From Corynebacterium minutissimum (GTDB lineage Bacteria; Actinomycetota; Actinomycetes; Mycobacteriales; Mycobacteriaceae), in assembly GCF_000805675.1 (NCBI RefSeq), contig NZ_JSEF01000016.1, positions 151,630-215,629 on the forward strand: a stretch of 64,000 bases of DNA. The letters run 5' to 3'. Numbering within the stretch: position 1 is the first letter of the stretch; each line of letters opens with the position of its first letter. Made by a program: the position numbers and the translations under genes. Below are positions 54,904 to 63,438 of the stretch, piece by piece. The notes beneath the pieces were generated by a model. That model had not been told where the DNA came from, ran no database searches, and saw only the letters and a program-made list of their open reading frames with translations.

Positions 54904-55503
54904 TTAGACCATGGCCTCCTCCGGCTCCGGAATCTCCTCGGCAGCGCTCTGTGCCTGCTGGCGGTCAGCGGCCGTGTCCTGCGGCGTGTCCTCGGTGGGC
55001 TGTAGTGCCTCAGGCATGGCGCCCGTCTCTTCCGACGACGGCGCCGTGCTTTCCGACGCCGTATGGTCCACGTCCGGCACCGGCGGGTTCTCTCCCAACC
55101 ACAACTGCTCCGCACCTTCTTCGCCATACGGGGTGCCGATCTTTATAGACGTAATAATGAAACGGTTAAGGTCTAAGCCCACATGGCCGGCCTTAATGTA
55201 CGTCCTGGAACGATTGCCACCCTGTGGGTCCTTCCATTGGTCGGTGACGATCGAGCCCATGACAAAGACGGGCATACCTTTCCGGAGTGACTTCTTGACG
55301 TTGATGGCGCACTGGCCCCAGACTTCGGCATCGATAAAGTTGAGGTCGAGCTCACGCCAAATAGTCTTGCCTTCCTCAGTAGTCTCGGGAACGCTGCGGG
55401 AGGAGGCGATGCGGAAACGGGTTTTATACATCGTCTCACTGATTTTGGTCAGGTGTGGGTCGCTCGTTAGGCGTCCGGTTAGTGAAATGGGATATTGCGA
55501 CAT
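54904..55503 (-). CDS. Single-stranded DNA-binding protein (SSB paralogue)
   Basis: A 199-aa protein with one N-terminal OB fold (residues about 4-118: ISLTGRLTSDP, KTRFRIASS, FIDAEVWGQCAINVKKSLRKG, VFVMGSIVTDQW). A long acidic Glu/Pro/Ser tail follows. The tail ends PEPEEAMV and lacks the DDDIPF-type tip of the replicative SSB, so this is a second SSB-like protein, probably not the essential one. Confidence 0.85.
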   Translation of the reverse strand: MSQYPISLTGRLTSDPHLTKISETMYKTRFRIASSRSVPETTEEGKTIWRELDLNFIDAEVWGQCAINVKKSLRKGMPVFVMGSIVTDQWKDPQGGNRSRTYIKAGHVGLDLNRFIITSIKIGTPYGEEGAEQLWLGENPPVPDVDHTASESTAPSSEETGAMPEALQPTEDTPQDTAADRQQAQSAAEEIPEPEEAMV

Positions 55504-55688
55504 TGCGGGGTCCTTTACGTGGTTCGTGAATCTGTGTCTAAGGAGGCGTCATCGACCTCCCTTGATTCGCATCATTGCCACGTCCCGAAGCGCCCGCAAT
55601 ACCCCAGCCGAAAACCTGTGGATAACTTGTTGTAAGCGTCAACAAAATAGGGGTTTCAGGTCCCCAAAACTCACAGGCCGCTACACCC

Positions 55689-57773
55689 TTAGTGTGGGCG
55701 GAAACCCGCATCATCGCCTTCGCTCATCTGCTTGAGCATGGCATTGTAGCTCTCCAAGTCAGCATCGCCATCGACGTCAGCCTTCGCGTCATAGCGGCGG
55801 GCTTGGGCGCGGTCCTCACGGAGCCAGTCGATAAACAGCTTTCCGAACACCACCACCAGCGGGAACTGGCCGAAGCCCCACGAAATACCGCCACCGGCGC
55901 GCTGATCCTTGACAAGGTCCGGGTCCCACGGCAAGTTCAGCGACTCATAGAACTCCAAGCCCAGGATGGACTGCATCTGCATGAGGTAGACACCGGCAAA
56001 AAGGTGCAGCGGCATCGAGAAGAAAAGGATAGCCAGACGAATCCTCGTCGGCGCGCGCCACGGCAGCGGGTCGGGGCCGATAACCTCCCAGTAGTAGATG
56101 TAGCCGGAAATCAGAAAGACCCAGTTCATGATGACGTGCCCGGCATGTTCTGAGATGGCGACCTCATAGAAGCTCGGGAAAAGGTAGAGCACGTAGAGGA
56201 ACGTCAGGAACTGCAGAACATTGACTGCTGGGTGCGTGAGAAAACGCAGGGTACGGGACTTGGTGAGGGCCACGGAGGCGTCGTGAAGCGTTGGCTTGCC
56301 AGGCGCCCCCGGCTCAAAAGCCTCCATCATAAGCGTGACCGGTGCGCCCAAGACCAGGCACAAGGGGATGGCCATGGAAAGAATCATGTGCACGAGCATG
56401 TGCATGGAATACAGCGCTGGCATGTACAGGCCAATGCCGTTGCTCAAGATGAGCGTCATGCCCAGCGAACCCAACAGGAACCAGGCGGTCCGCTCGGCCG
56501 ACCACGTGAGGCCGCGGCGCTTGAGACGCCACAGCGCATACAGGTAAAAGCCCGCGAGGACGAGACCCAGTGAGCCAAACATGAGGTCAAAGCGGAACAT
56601 GGTCCATACGTTGGAGAAAGTGGGGGCGTCGAAAAGCTCATAGCCCACCAGAATCTGCATGGCATTCAAATTCGGGTCACGTGGAGGCGGTGGCGGAGTG
56701 CGGCCCATGGAAATGGCCACGCCCACGGTGGCGGCCATGATGGCGACCTCCACGATGGACACCCGAATGAACAGGCGCGGGGAACTCTTAAGCTGCGGAA
56801 TGGTAATGCTGCGATGCACGTAACCGACCGCCGCAAGCACCACGGTGAGCACAGCTTTGCTCAACACCAGCAGGCCGTAGCGCGTGGAGAAAAGATCGCT
56901 CAGCTCAACGCGAATGAAGGCATTGACCACTCCTGTCGCTGCGAGAGCCACGATGGAAAACAGCGCCACCGAGGAGTAGCGGCGCACCGCCACATCCATG
57001 TCGGGACCGAGGCGGCGGCCGTGGGCAATAAGTCCCATGAGCCCACCGACCCACAACATAATGAAGAAGAGGTGGAGAAGTAGTGAATTCGTGCCATAGT
57101 CATGGTCACCGCCAGCCGCGGAGTGGCCCTCCATCCCGAGCGGAACCGTAAGGAGCAACGACAGGAAGAACGCCCCTACCTGCCCCGCCCACGTGCGGGC
57201 AAGGAATCCGACGAGGGAAACAAGAACGGCAATGCCTGCGGTCAATAGCCAGACTTGCGACGCCGCAATCTGCCCCACCGCCATGCCCATCAGCTCCGGG
57301 TTGAGCACTTGGGCAATGGGCGTGCCTGTCAGGTCTGACATCACGAGGGGAACCTCAAGCAAGGACACCACAGCGGTGCCGACGGCAGCCCAGGCGCCGG
57401 TGCGGGCGGCAATATGGCCGTCAACGGTAAGGCCGGCCCGAATGAGCTGATCATTGTCCTTATCTGGCACGGCCGGGTAGATGAAGAAAGCACTGGCCAT
57501 GAACGAGCCAATAGAAAGCGCCATCAACATCCACGCGGCTGCACGAAAGAAGGGAAGGCCGAAGGTAGTGATGCGGCCCGGGTCAGGGATGCCCAGCGCC
57601 GCGAGCGAGTCCGCGAGGAAAAACAGCGAGATAATTCCGCCGACAAGACCCGCAAAAACGACAAAAGAAAGATTGAGAAGGCGGGAAGATTGGGCCCGTG
57701 GACCTGATTGTGCGACCGCCGTCACAGACGCTTGTTGGCCCTGTGAGCTGGAGTTATCTCTCTCTTCGTGCAT
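55689..57773 (-). CDS. CopD-CtaG fusion: copper import / cytochrome c oxidase assembly protein
   Basis: A 694-aa membrane protein. The N-terminal half (about 35-360) is CopD-like with about eight helices, including the His-rich GMEGHSAAGGDHDYGTN and the LHLFFIMLWVGG region. The C-terminal half (about 400-670) is the CtaG/caa3 assembly type, with MHMLVHMILSMAIP, HAGHVIMN and MPLHLFAGVYLM carrying putative copper ligands. Such fusions supply copper to cytochrome oxidase in actinobacteria. It is divergent from a LysR regulator. Confidence 0.9.
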   Translation of the reverse strand: MHEERDNSSSQGQQASVTAVAQSGPRAQSSRLLNLSFVVFAGLVGGIISLFFLADSLAALGIPDPGRITTFGLPFFRAAAWMLMALSIGSFMASAFFIYPAVPDKDNDQLIRAGLTVDGHIAARTGAWAAVGTAVVSLLEVPLVMSDLTGTPIAQVLNPELMGMAVGQIAASQVWLLTAGIAVLVSLVGFLARTWAGQVGAFFLSLLLTVPLGMEGHSAAGGDHDYGTNSLLLHLFFIMLWVGGLMGLIAHGRRLGPDMDVAVRRYSSVALFSIVALAATGVVNAFIRVELSDLFSTRYGLLVLSKAVLTVVLAAVGYVHRSITIPQLKSSPRLFIRVSIVEVAIMAATVGVAISMGRTPPPPPRDPNLNAMQILVGYELFDAPTFSNVWTMFRFDLMFGSLGLVLAGFYLYALWRLKRRGLTWSAERTAWFLLGSLGMTLILSNGIGLYMPALYSMHMLVHMILSMAIPLCLVLGAPVTLMMEAFEPGAPGKPTLHDASVALTKSRTLRFLTHPAVNVLQFLTFLYVLYLFPSFYEVAISEHAGHVIMNWVFLISGYIYYWEVIGPDPLPWRAPTRIRLAILFFSMPLHLFAGVYLMQMQSILGLEFYESLNLPWDPDLVKDQRAGGGISWGFGQFPLVVVFGKLFIDWLREDRAQARRYDAKADVDGDADLESYNAMLKQMSEGDDAGFRPH

Positions 57774-57849
57774 AGTGGGCAGTGTACCGCCCCCCCTTCT
57801 CTCTTACCTAAAAGGCAGCAAAGTCTCAGCAATAGGGTAGTCTGCACTC

Positions 57850-58776
57850 ATGGACTCTCGTCAGCTTCACCATTTCCGCACCATCGTGGACCACGGCTCG
57901 TTCACGCAGGCTGCGGAGACGCTGCGGCTTACACAGCCGTCATTAAGTCTGACCGTTCGCAGGCTTGAGGAGGACCTCAACGTCAAATTACTTTCCCGAG
58001 GGCGCAGTGGCGTTAAGACTACGGAGGCTGGCGAGTTCCTCTATGGAGTCGCTACCTCGATCGACACGCTACTGACCACAGCCACCACGCGGCTAGCGGA
58101 AATTGCAGCGGGAAACGCAGGTTCAGTGACCTTGTGCTCGGCGCCTGAGTTTAACTGGCTCTTTATGCCCACGGTATTGCGGCGCATGCGCGAGCGCGCA
58201 CCACAAGTCAACGTGTCCTTAAGTGACGTCGAGCCCACCGAGACACTCAAGCGTGTGCTGGAGGGCACCGTAGGGATTGGCATTATCCCCAGCACCAATC
58301 CGCAGCGCTTCCAGCACATCTACGGCGAGCAGCTGACGATTAACCGCGCGGCGGATATGGAATTCCTCGTAGCTCTCCCCCAGCGCTTGTCCCACCTGCC
58401 GGACCCGGTGCGCTTGTCTGCGCTAACGGCAGAAACGTGGCTTTTGCCGCAGCGTTGGACGGAGCTGAGCGGGTTGCCGGAGCTGTTGGATCAGCTGTGG
58501 GCCACAGCCCCTGAGTGCAAGCCTGCCACCGTGCAAGAGGTCTCGACTCTACAGACGGGCCTGCCGCTCGTGGCGGGTGACTACGGCATCAGCCTCATGC
58601 CCCACACCGCCCAGGCTTTGGGCCAGAGGGGAGTACACTTCCGGCGCATCGAGGAGCACCTGCCCTCGATGCAGGCCCTGCTCATCCACCGCGCAGACCG
58701 GGCGCTGACCCCGGCGGCGCAGACGCTTCTCGACGTCCTCCTGGACACCTCCTCCGAGCTTCCTCCAACGAGCTAG
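57850..58776 (+). CDS. LysR-family transcriptional regulator
   Basis: A 308-aa regulator with an N-terminal winged HTH (residues 1-60, HGSFTQAAETLRLTQPSLSL) and a periplasmic-binding-protein-like effector domain from about 90. It is divergent from the CopD-CtaG gene with a 76-bp gap, so it may regulate that gene. No redox cysteine pair of OxyR type is seen; the ligand is unknown. Confidence 0.88.
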   Translation: MDSRQLHHFRTIVDHGSFTQAAETLRLTQPSLSLTVRRLEEDLNVKLLSRGRSGVKTTEAGEFLYGVATSIDTLLTTATTRLAEIAAGNAGSVTLCSAPEFNWLFMPTVLRRMRERAPQVNVSLSDVEPTETLKRVLEGTVGIGIIPSTNPQRFQHIYGEQLTINRAADMEFLVALPQRLSHLPDPVRLSALTAETWLLPQRWTELSGLPELLDQLWATAPECKPATVQEVSTLQTGLPLVAGDYGISLMPHTAQALGQRGVHFRRIEEHLPSMQALLIHRADRALTPAAQTLLDVLLDTSSELPPTS

Positions 58777-58818
58777 GTTTCCGGCTCAGTGACGTGCTGC
58801 GTTATGATGTCTCGGTAC

Positions 58819-58892
58819 GCCTCCATAGCTCAGCGGATTAGAGCAGTGGGTTTCTACCCCATGTGTCGCGGGTTCGAGTCCTGCTGGGGGCA
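58819..58892 (+). tRNA. tRNA-Arg (anticodon TCT)
   Basis: The 74-nt cloverleaf has acceptor GCCTCCA/TGGGGGC, anticodon arm GTGGG-TTTCTAC-CCCAT and T-arm GCGGG-TTCGAGT-CCTGC. The anticodon TCT reads AGA/AGG arginine codons. CCA is not encoded. Confidence 0.93.
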
Positions 58893-58900
58893 CGCAGGTC

Positions 58901-58946
58901 AGAGCCACTTTTTGCCGCTTTAATGGGCGGTTAGAAGTGGCTCTTT
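58901..58946 (+). terminator. Terminator after tRNA-Arg
   Basis: AGAGCCACTT and AAGTGGCTCT form a perfect 10-bp stem with a 24-nt loop that contains an inner GCCGC/GCGG pairing, followed by TTCTC. Confidence 0.75.
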
Positions 58947-58971
58947 CTCGCTCTCACTTATGCTGAGAAGT

Positions 58972-59619
58972 ATGGATATCACTCTCGCCACGTTTGACCA
59001 TGCCCCGGACGCTGCGCTGAAGGGGAAGCGCTTTCGGAATGCCTGGGCGCCGTCGGAAAGCTATGCCCAGTCGCGCCGAGGAGTACTCACCGGCCAGTAT
59101 CCGCAACGCGGCGCAACTACACGCATCACGGAGGTCTTCGAGGAAGCGGGCTATGAGATTCGGCAGGACACGGACGGGGTTTCTGCCGCGCAGAACGTGT
59201 TCCGGCTCCTCGAACAACCGGACCCCGCCGCGGTGACATCACTCGACGGCATCGTGGCGGTATGTTCGCTCCAGGCAAGCGAGGACGGCACGGCGCCGAT
59301 GTCGCTGCTGTGGCCTGGTGTAGCGGAGGACGGCGAGAGCATCGAGCTAGTATCCCCGTTGGACCTCGCGCCGACGCTGGCGGCCATCGCCGGCCTAGAC
59401 GTGCGTCCGAACGCCGCACTGTCCTTTGACGGACTCAACCTCGTGCCCTTGCTGCGCTACGGTGCGGCGGGGCATGCGGCGCTCTTCTTCGACAACGGCG
59501 TGCGCATGATGGACGCCACGCTTATCGACGGCACCGCTACCCCACCCTCCGCCCTCCCGCGATTGCAGGAGGAGTGGGGGCTGTGGAAGAGCTTTATGGA
59601 CATGGGTCCGCTTCAGTAA
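58972..59619 (+). CDS. Degenerate, shortened sulfatase-like protein
   Basis: A 215-aa protein keeping two sulfatase landmarks: FRNAWAPSESYAQSRRGVLT followed by GQYP (sulfatase signature) and PLDLAPTLAAIAGL (C-terminal motif). In the signature the Cys/Ser that becomes formylglycine is Tyr31 (codon 59062). The usual N-terminal metal-binding strand (PNILLI..DD) is also missing. True sulfatases have 400-550 aa. It therefore cannot be an ordinary sulfatase, yet the frame is clean. The ATG at 58972 follows GAGAAG. Role unknown. Confidence 0.7.
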   Translation: MDITLATFDHAPDAALKGKRFRNAWAPSESYAQSRRGVLTGQYPQRGATTRITEVFEEAGYEIRQDTDGVSAAQNVFRLLEQPDPAAVTSLDGIVAVCSLQASEDGTAPMSLLWPGVAEDGESIELVSPLDLAPTLAAIAGLDVRPNAALSFDGLNLVPLLRYGAAGHAALFFDNGVRMMDATLIDGTATPPSALPRLQEEWGLWKSFMDMGPLQ

Positions 59620-59808
59620 TTACTGGACGGGGATGACGACCCACAGAATGAGGTAGAGCAGGACTCCGGGGAAAACACCTAAGAGCGCGGCTGCGACGAA
59701 GAGCACGCGTACGAGAGCCGGGTCAAGATTGTAGGTGTCTGCGATGCCACCGCAGACACCTCCAATCATCGTGTCGGTCGTGGAACGAGTAAGGCGTTGG
59801 TTGTTCAT
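59620..59808 (-). CDS. PspC-domain small membrane protein
   Basis: A 62-aa single PspC domain: RLTRSTTDTMIGGVCGGIAD, the DPALVRVLFVA helix and the membrane segment LGVFPGVLLYLILWVVIPVQ. In other bacteria the domain takes part in envelope-stress signalling. The ATG at 59808 follows AAAGGAGA. It is a stand-alone gene, convergent with the sulfatase-like gene (stops adjacent). Confidence 0.9.
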   Translation of the reverse strand: MNNQRLTRSTTDTMIGGVCGGIADTYNLDPALVRVLFVAAALLGVFPGVLLYLILWVVIPVQ

Positions 59809-59927
59809 GATGTCTCCTTTCCCTTTCTATTATTCAGAACGAGTGCGGGAAAGGCATCGGGAAAAACCCTGATTTTCCTCTACTCTGGGTGGAAACCTTG
59901 ACCCCAGAGAAAGGACGCCGTTTCACC

Positions 59928-60740
59928 ATGGCTCACTCCCCCGGGCTGCCTGCCCCTACCCGCACGTCTTATGCCCTGCTGACTGGTGCTAGCCAAGGCA
60001 TCGGCGCCGCAATGGCCAGGGATTTAGCAGCACGCGGCTACAACGTGATTCTTGTCGCCCGCCGCGAGGAAGTTCTGGAGTCCATCGCTGCGGAGCTGCG
60101 TTCCCGCCATGAGGTCGACGCCATCGCGCTGGCCGCCGACCTCTCCGAGGCTTCCGACGTCTCCCGGGTCATCGATTTCATGTCCGCCAAGGAAATCTCC
60201 ATCATCGTCAACTCGGCGGGCATCGCCAGCTTTGGCAAGTTTATGGACCAAGATTGGGACTACGAGACGCGCCAATTCGATCTCAATGCGAAGGCCGTGC
60301 ACCGTTTGACCCGCGCGGCACTTGACCAGATGCTGCCACGACGCAGCGGCGCTATCTGCAACGTTGGTTCGGCTGCCGGCAACGTCTCTATTCCGAACAA
60401 CGCCACCTATGTGTTCACCAAAGCCGGCGTCAATGCTTTTACGGAGGCGCTGCACTACGAGCTGAAGGGCACGGGCGTGAGTTGCACGCTGCTCGCCCCT
60501 GGACCGGTTCGTGACGCCGTCATTCCGGAGGAAGAGCAATCCATCGTAGACAAGGTAGTACCGGACTTCCTGTGGACCACCTACGAGTCCTGTTCTGAGG
60601 AGACTCTCGAGGCCATGGCCCGCAACCAGCGCCGAGTAGTTCCCGGACCGCTGTCGAAGGCCATGAATGCACTGGGCAAGATCGTCCCTACGCCGATTGC
60701 CGCACCGCTCATCGGCAGCTTCTATTCCAAGATGGCCTAA
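59928..60740 (+). CDS. cmrA: Short-chain dehydrogenase, probable mycolate reductase CmrA
   Basis: A 270-aa SDR with the NADPH motif TGASQGIGAAMA, VARREE for the 2'-phosphate, NSAGIASFG, catalytic Ser in NVGSAAG and YVFTK (Tyr-x3-Lys). Sequence style and position near orn match C. glutamicum CmrA, the enzyme that reduces the beta-keto group after mycolic condensation. That link rests on memory of synteny, so the name is provisional. The ATG at 59928 is chosen over 59889; AAAGGA lies 12 nt upstream. Confidence 0.7.
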   Translation: MAHSPGLPAPTRTSYALLTGASQGIGAAMARDLAARGYNVILVARREEVLESIAAELRSRHEVDAIALAADLSEASDVSRVIDFMSAKEISIIVNSAGIASFGKFMDQDWDYETRQFDLNAKAVHRLTRAALDQMLPRRSGAICNVGSAAGNVSIPNNATYVFTKAGVNAFTEALHYELKGTGVSCTLLAPGPVRDAVIPEEEQSIVDKVVPDFLWTTYESCSEETLEAMARNQRRVVPGPLSKAMNALGKIVPTPIAAPLIGSFYSKMA

Positions 60741-60751
60741 AACGCACCAGA

Positions 60752-60782
60752 GGCGCCCCTCTCTTGCCGAGAGTAGGGCGCC
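60752..60782. terminator. Bidirectional terminator between cmrA and the alanine symporter gene
   Basis: GGCGCCC and GGGCGCC with inner CTCTC/GAGAG form a strong stem between two convergent stops. There is no long T-run in either direction. Confidence 0.65.
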
Positions 60783-60797
60783 GTAGTGCGTGAGGGG

Positions 60798-62342
60798 TTA
60801 CTTACCCTGCAACGGGGAGTCCTGTGCGATGGCCTTCTGCGCAGCCTCCTCGCGAGCGAGCTTGCGCTCTACCCAGAACTCGGCGTTCTTGATTCCAAGC
60901 GCCTCAGGGTCGAACTGCGGGTCCTTGCCGGCCTTCTTCTGCGCGCTGTAGTCCTTGAGGCACTTCAGTGCCGGGATTTGCAGGAAGAGAATCGCAATGA
61001 TGTTAAGCCATGCGGTTGCGCCCACACCGATGTCACCCAGAGCCCAGGCAGCACCCGGAGTAGAAGTAGCGCCGATAACCACGGAACCAACGAGCAGCAC
61101 GCGCAATACCCACACCAGCGCCCGACGGGCGACCTTGCTCTTGATCCAGCGGTTGAAGTAGGTGAGGTTAACTTCTGCCATGTAGTAGTAAGCCAGCACC
61201 GTGGTGAAGGCGAAGAAGGCAATAGCAATGGCAATGAAGGTCGGGCCGAAACCAGAGAGCAGAGTGTCGAGGCCGTGCTGAACATAGCCCGGGCCGACCG
61301 CAACATCGTCCGGAATCGCACCGGCGTAGCGCACCGGACCGTCCTCGGATTCGTTCTCGAAGACCTTGTACATGTCAGTAGAGATGATGATGAATGCGGT
61401 AGCGGAACACACGAAGAGGGTATCGATGTACACCGCGAAGGCCTGGACAAAACCCTGCTTCGCCGGGTGGGACACTTCGGCAGCAGCTGCGGACTGCGGG
61501 CCCGTACCCTGGCCGGCCTCGTTGGAGTAAATACCGCGCTTGACACCCCACATGATGGCAGAGCCCAGCAGGCCAGAGAAGGCTTGCTCTGCACCGAAGG
61601 CAGACTTGAAGATCATGCCGAAGACCTCGGGGATCTGGCTGAAATTCACGAAGAGAATAATGATGGCGAAGAGGATGTAGGCACCAGCCATGAAAGGAAC
61701 AACGAGGGAGGCGAAGTTGGCGATGCGCTTGACGCCACCCACGATGATGATGGCGAGCACGCCTGCGAGGACGACGGCGGACCAACCAACGCTAATACCC
61801 CATGCATTATCGACGGCCGCGGCTACACCGTTGGCCTGAATAGCGGGCAGGAAGTAGCTGGTGGCCAGAATCATGGCGACGGCGAACACGCAGCCGTAGA
61901 CCAGCATGAAGGGGCCTGCCTTGGTGTGCTTGTAGGCCTTCTCGATGTAGTAGGCCGGGCCGCCGCGGTACTCTCCAGTGTCCTGATCCTTCTCCTTGTA
62001 GACCTGCGCCAACGTACATTCAACGAAGGACGTCGCAGACCCCAGCAGCGCCACAGCCCACATCCAGAACACCGCGCCTGGGCCGCCGAAGGCGATAGCG
62101 GTGGCAACACCGGAGATGTTACCCACGCCGACTCGGCCGGCCAGGGAAATCATGAGGGATTGGAAGGAGGAAACTCCGGATTCAGAGCTTTCGCCGTCCT
62201 TGAGCTGCTTGATCATGTCGGGAATGCAGCGGATTTGGAGAAACTTGGTCACCACGGTGAAGTAGATGCCTGCGCCAAGGCACAGGAAAACCAACGCGGG
62301 CGACCAAATTACTGCGTTGAGTGTGTCGATAAAGCCTGACAT
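60798..62342 (-). CDS. Alanine/glycine:cation symporter (AGCS family)
   Basis: A 514-aa sodium-coupled amino-acid importer with about 11 helices. AGCS signatures are SLAGRVGVGNISGVATAIAF (residues about 66-85), GGPAYYIEKA and RGIYSNEAGQGTGPQSAAAA. The ATG at 62342 (MSGFIDTLN) gives the usual N-terminus; the frame extends to 62402. Imported alanine could feed the alanine dehydrogenase encoded at 49541. Confidence 0.92.
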   Translation of the reverse strand: MSGFIDTLNAVIWSPALVFLCLGAGIYFTVVTKFLQIRCIPDMIKQLKDGESSESGVSSFQSLMISLAGRVGVGNISGVATAIAFGGPGAVFWMWAVALLGSATSFVECTLAQVYKEKDQDTGEYRGGPAYYIEKAYKHTKAGPFMLVYGCVFAVAMILATSYFLPAIQANGVAAAVDNAWGISVGWSAVVLAGVLAIIIVGGVKRIANFASLVVPFMAGAYILFAIIILFVNFSQIPEVFGMIFKSAFGAEQAFSGLLGSAIMWGVKRGIYSNEAGQGTGPQSAAAAEVSHPAKQGFVQAFAVYIDTLFVCSATAFIIISTDMYKVFENESEDGPVRYAGAIPDDVAVGPGYVQHGLDTLLSGFGPTFIAIAIAFFAFTTVLAYYYMAEVNLTYFNRWIKSKVARRALVWVLRVLLVGSVVIGATSTPGAAWALGDIGVGATAWLNIIAILFLQIPALKCLKDYSAQKKAGKDPQFDPEALGIKNAEFWVERKLAREEAAQKAIAQDSPLQGK

Positions 62343-62634
62343 CGGAGGAAACCGTCCTTCGGGATTTGTGAGTGCCGTCACTTTTCGGGCTGGATTCATC
62401 ATGGCCCATCACCTAGGGCCTTCGTGAGTAGAATCATGAAAAACTTCGACCCCTTTGCCGCGTCCACTCACCTCCACACAGCAAACCCCCAGCTCACATC
62501 GATTAAGGTGAACTACCGCACCTGCTTGAGAAAACCTAACGACGCGGCCACTATTCACCCCCTCGAGCACCCCCGATGGCCCCCTGTGCCCCGCAACGAA
62601 GGCCGCCGCAGGGGAGGAAACTAAGGTGGGAGCC

Positions 62635-63267
62635 ATGAGTGAAATCCCCACCAAGAATGACCGCCTTGTCTGGATCGACTTGGAGATGACCGGACTCGAC
62701 CCCAAGCGCCACGTCATCGTGGAGGTCGCCGCCGTGGTTACCGACGCCGAGCTCACCGTCCTGGACGAGGGCCTCGACCTCGTAGTCCACGCCACCGAGG
62801 ACGAGTTGGACCAGATGGATGACTTCGTCACCAAGATGCACGCCAAGTCTGGGCTCGACAAGGAGATTCGCGAATCCACCGTGACGATTGAAGAGGCTGA
62901 GGAAGCGGTGCTGAGGCTCGTCGAGAAGCATTGCGATCCCAACCACCCCGCTCCGCTCGCCGGAAATTCCATCGCCACCGACCGCATGTTCATCCGCACC
63001 TACATGCCGCGCTTGGATAAAGCCCTGCACTATCGCATGATTGACGTCTCGACGATTAAGGAGCTTGCGCGGCGCTGGCACCCGCGGGCGTATTACAACC
63101 AGCCCGATAAGGGCATGGCACATCGAGCATTGCAGGACATTATCGAGTCCATCCGTGAGCTCGACTTTTACCGCCGTAGTGTCTTCCGCACCGATGAGGG
63201 CCCCACGAGCGAGGAAGCTGAGCAACTTAAGGCTGACACGACGGCGGACTACCAGGCGTTTTTGTAA
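62635..63267 (+). CDS. orn: Oligoribonuclease
   Basis: A 210-aa DEDDh 3'-5' exonuclease degrading di- to pentanucleotides, including pGpG. The acidic residues are in [11 protein letters not shown] (Asp-Glu), NSIATDRMF (Asp) and [15 protein letters not shown] (His and Asp). The C-terminal extension of about 20 residues is acidic. The ATG at 62635 follows GGTGGGAG; a GTG three codons upstream is possible. It ends 48 bp before tRNA-His. Confidence 0.95.
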   Translation: MSEIPTKNDRLVWIDLEMTGLDPKRHVIVEVAAVVTDAELTVLDEGLDLVVHATEDELDQMDDFVTKMHAKSGLDKEIRESTVTIEEAEEAVLRLVEKHCDPNHPAPLAGNSIATDRMFIRTYMPRLDKALHYRMIDVSTIKELARRWHPRAYYNQPDKGMAHRALQDIIESIRELDFYRRSVFRTDEGPTSEEAEQLKADTTADYQAFL

Positions 63268-63315
63268 AATCCCCGGCGTGGGTTAACCTGTATCTCGTTG
63301 CTTTCAGGCAACGAT

Positions 63316-63389
63316 GGTGGCTGTAGTTCAGCTGGTAGAGCACCAGGTTGTGATCCTGGGTGTCGCGGGTTCGAGCCCCGTCAGCCACC
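63316..63389 (+). tRNA. tRNA-His (anticodon GTG)
   Basis: Acceptor GTGGCTG/CAGCCAC with an encoded G-1 (63316) opposite discriminator C (63389), the histidine identity pair. The anticodon arm is CCAGG-TTGTGAT-CCTGG. CCA is encoded at 63390-63392. Confidence 0.95.
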
Positions 63390-63401
63390 CCAAAGTCGCT
63401 T

Positions 63402-63429
63402 ACACCGCACGATGAAAATCGTGCGGTGT
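63402..63429 (+). terminator. Terminator after tRNA-His
   Basis: A perfect 12-bp stem ACACCGCACGAT / ATCGTGCGGTGT with a GAAA tetraloop, followed by GTGCGTTTTCC. Confidence 0.85.
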
Positions 63430-63438
63430 GTGCGTTTT

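Noticed and set aside
60786..62339. 517-aa plus-strand open frame opposite the alanine symporter gene
   Set aside because: Antisense shadow: no recognisable domain, while the minus strand encodes a complete AGCS transporter.
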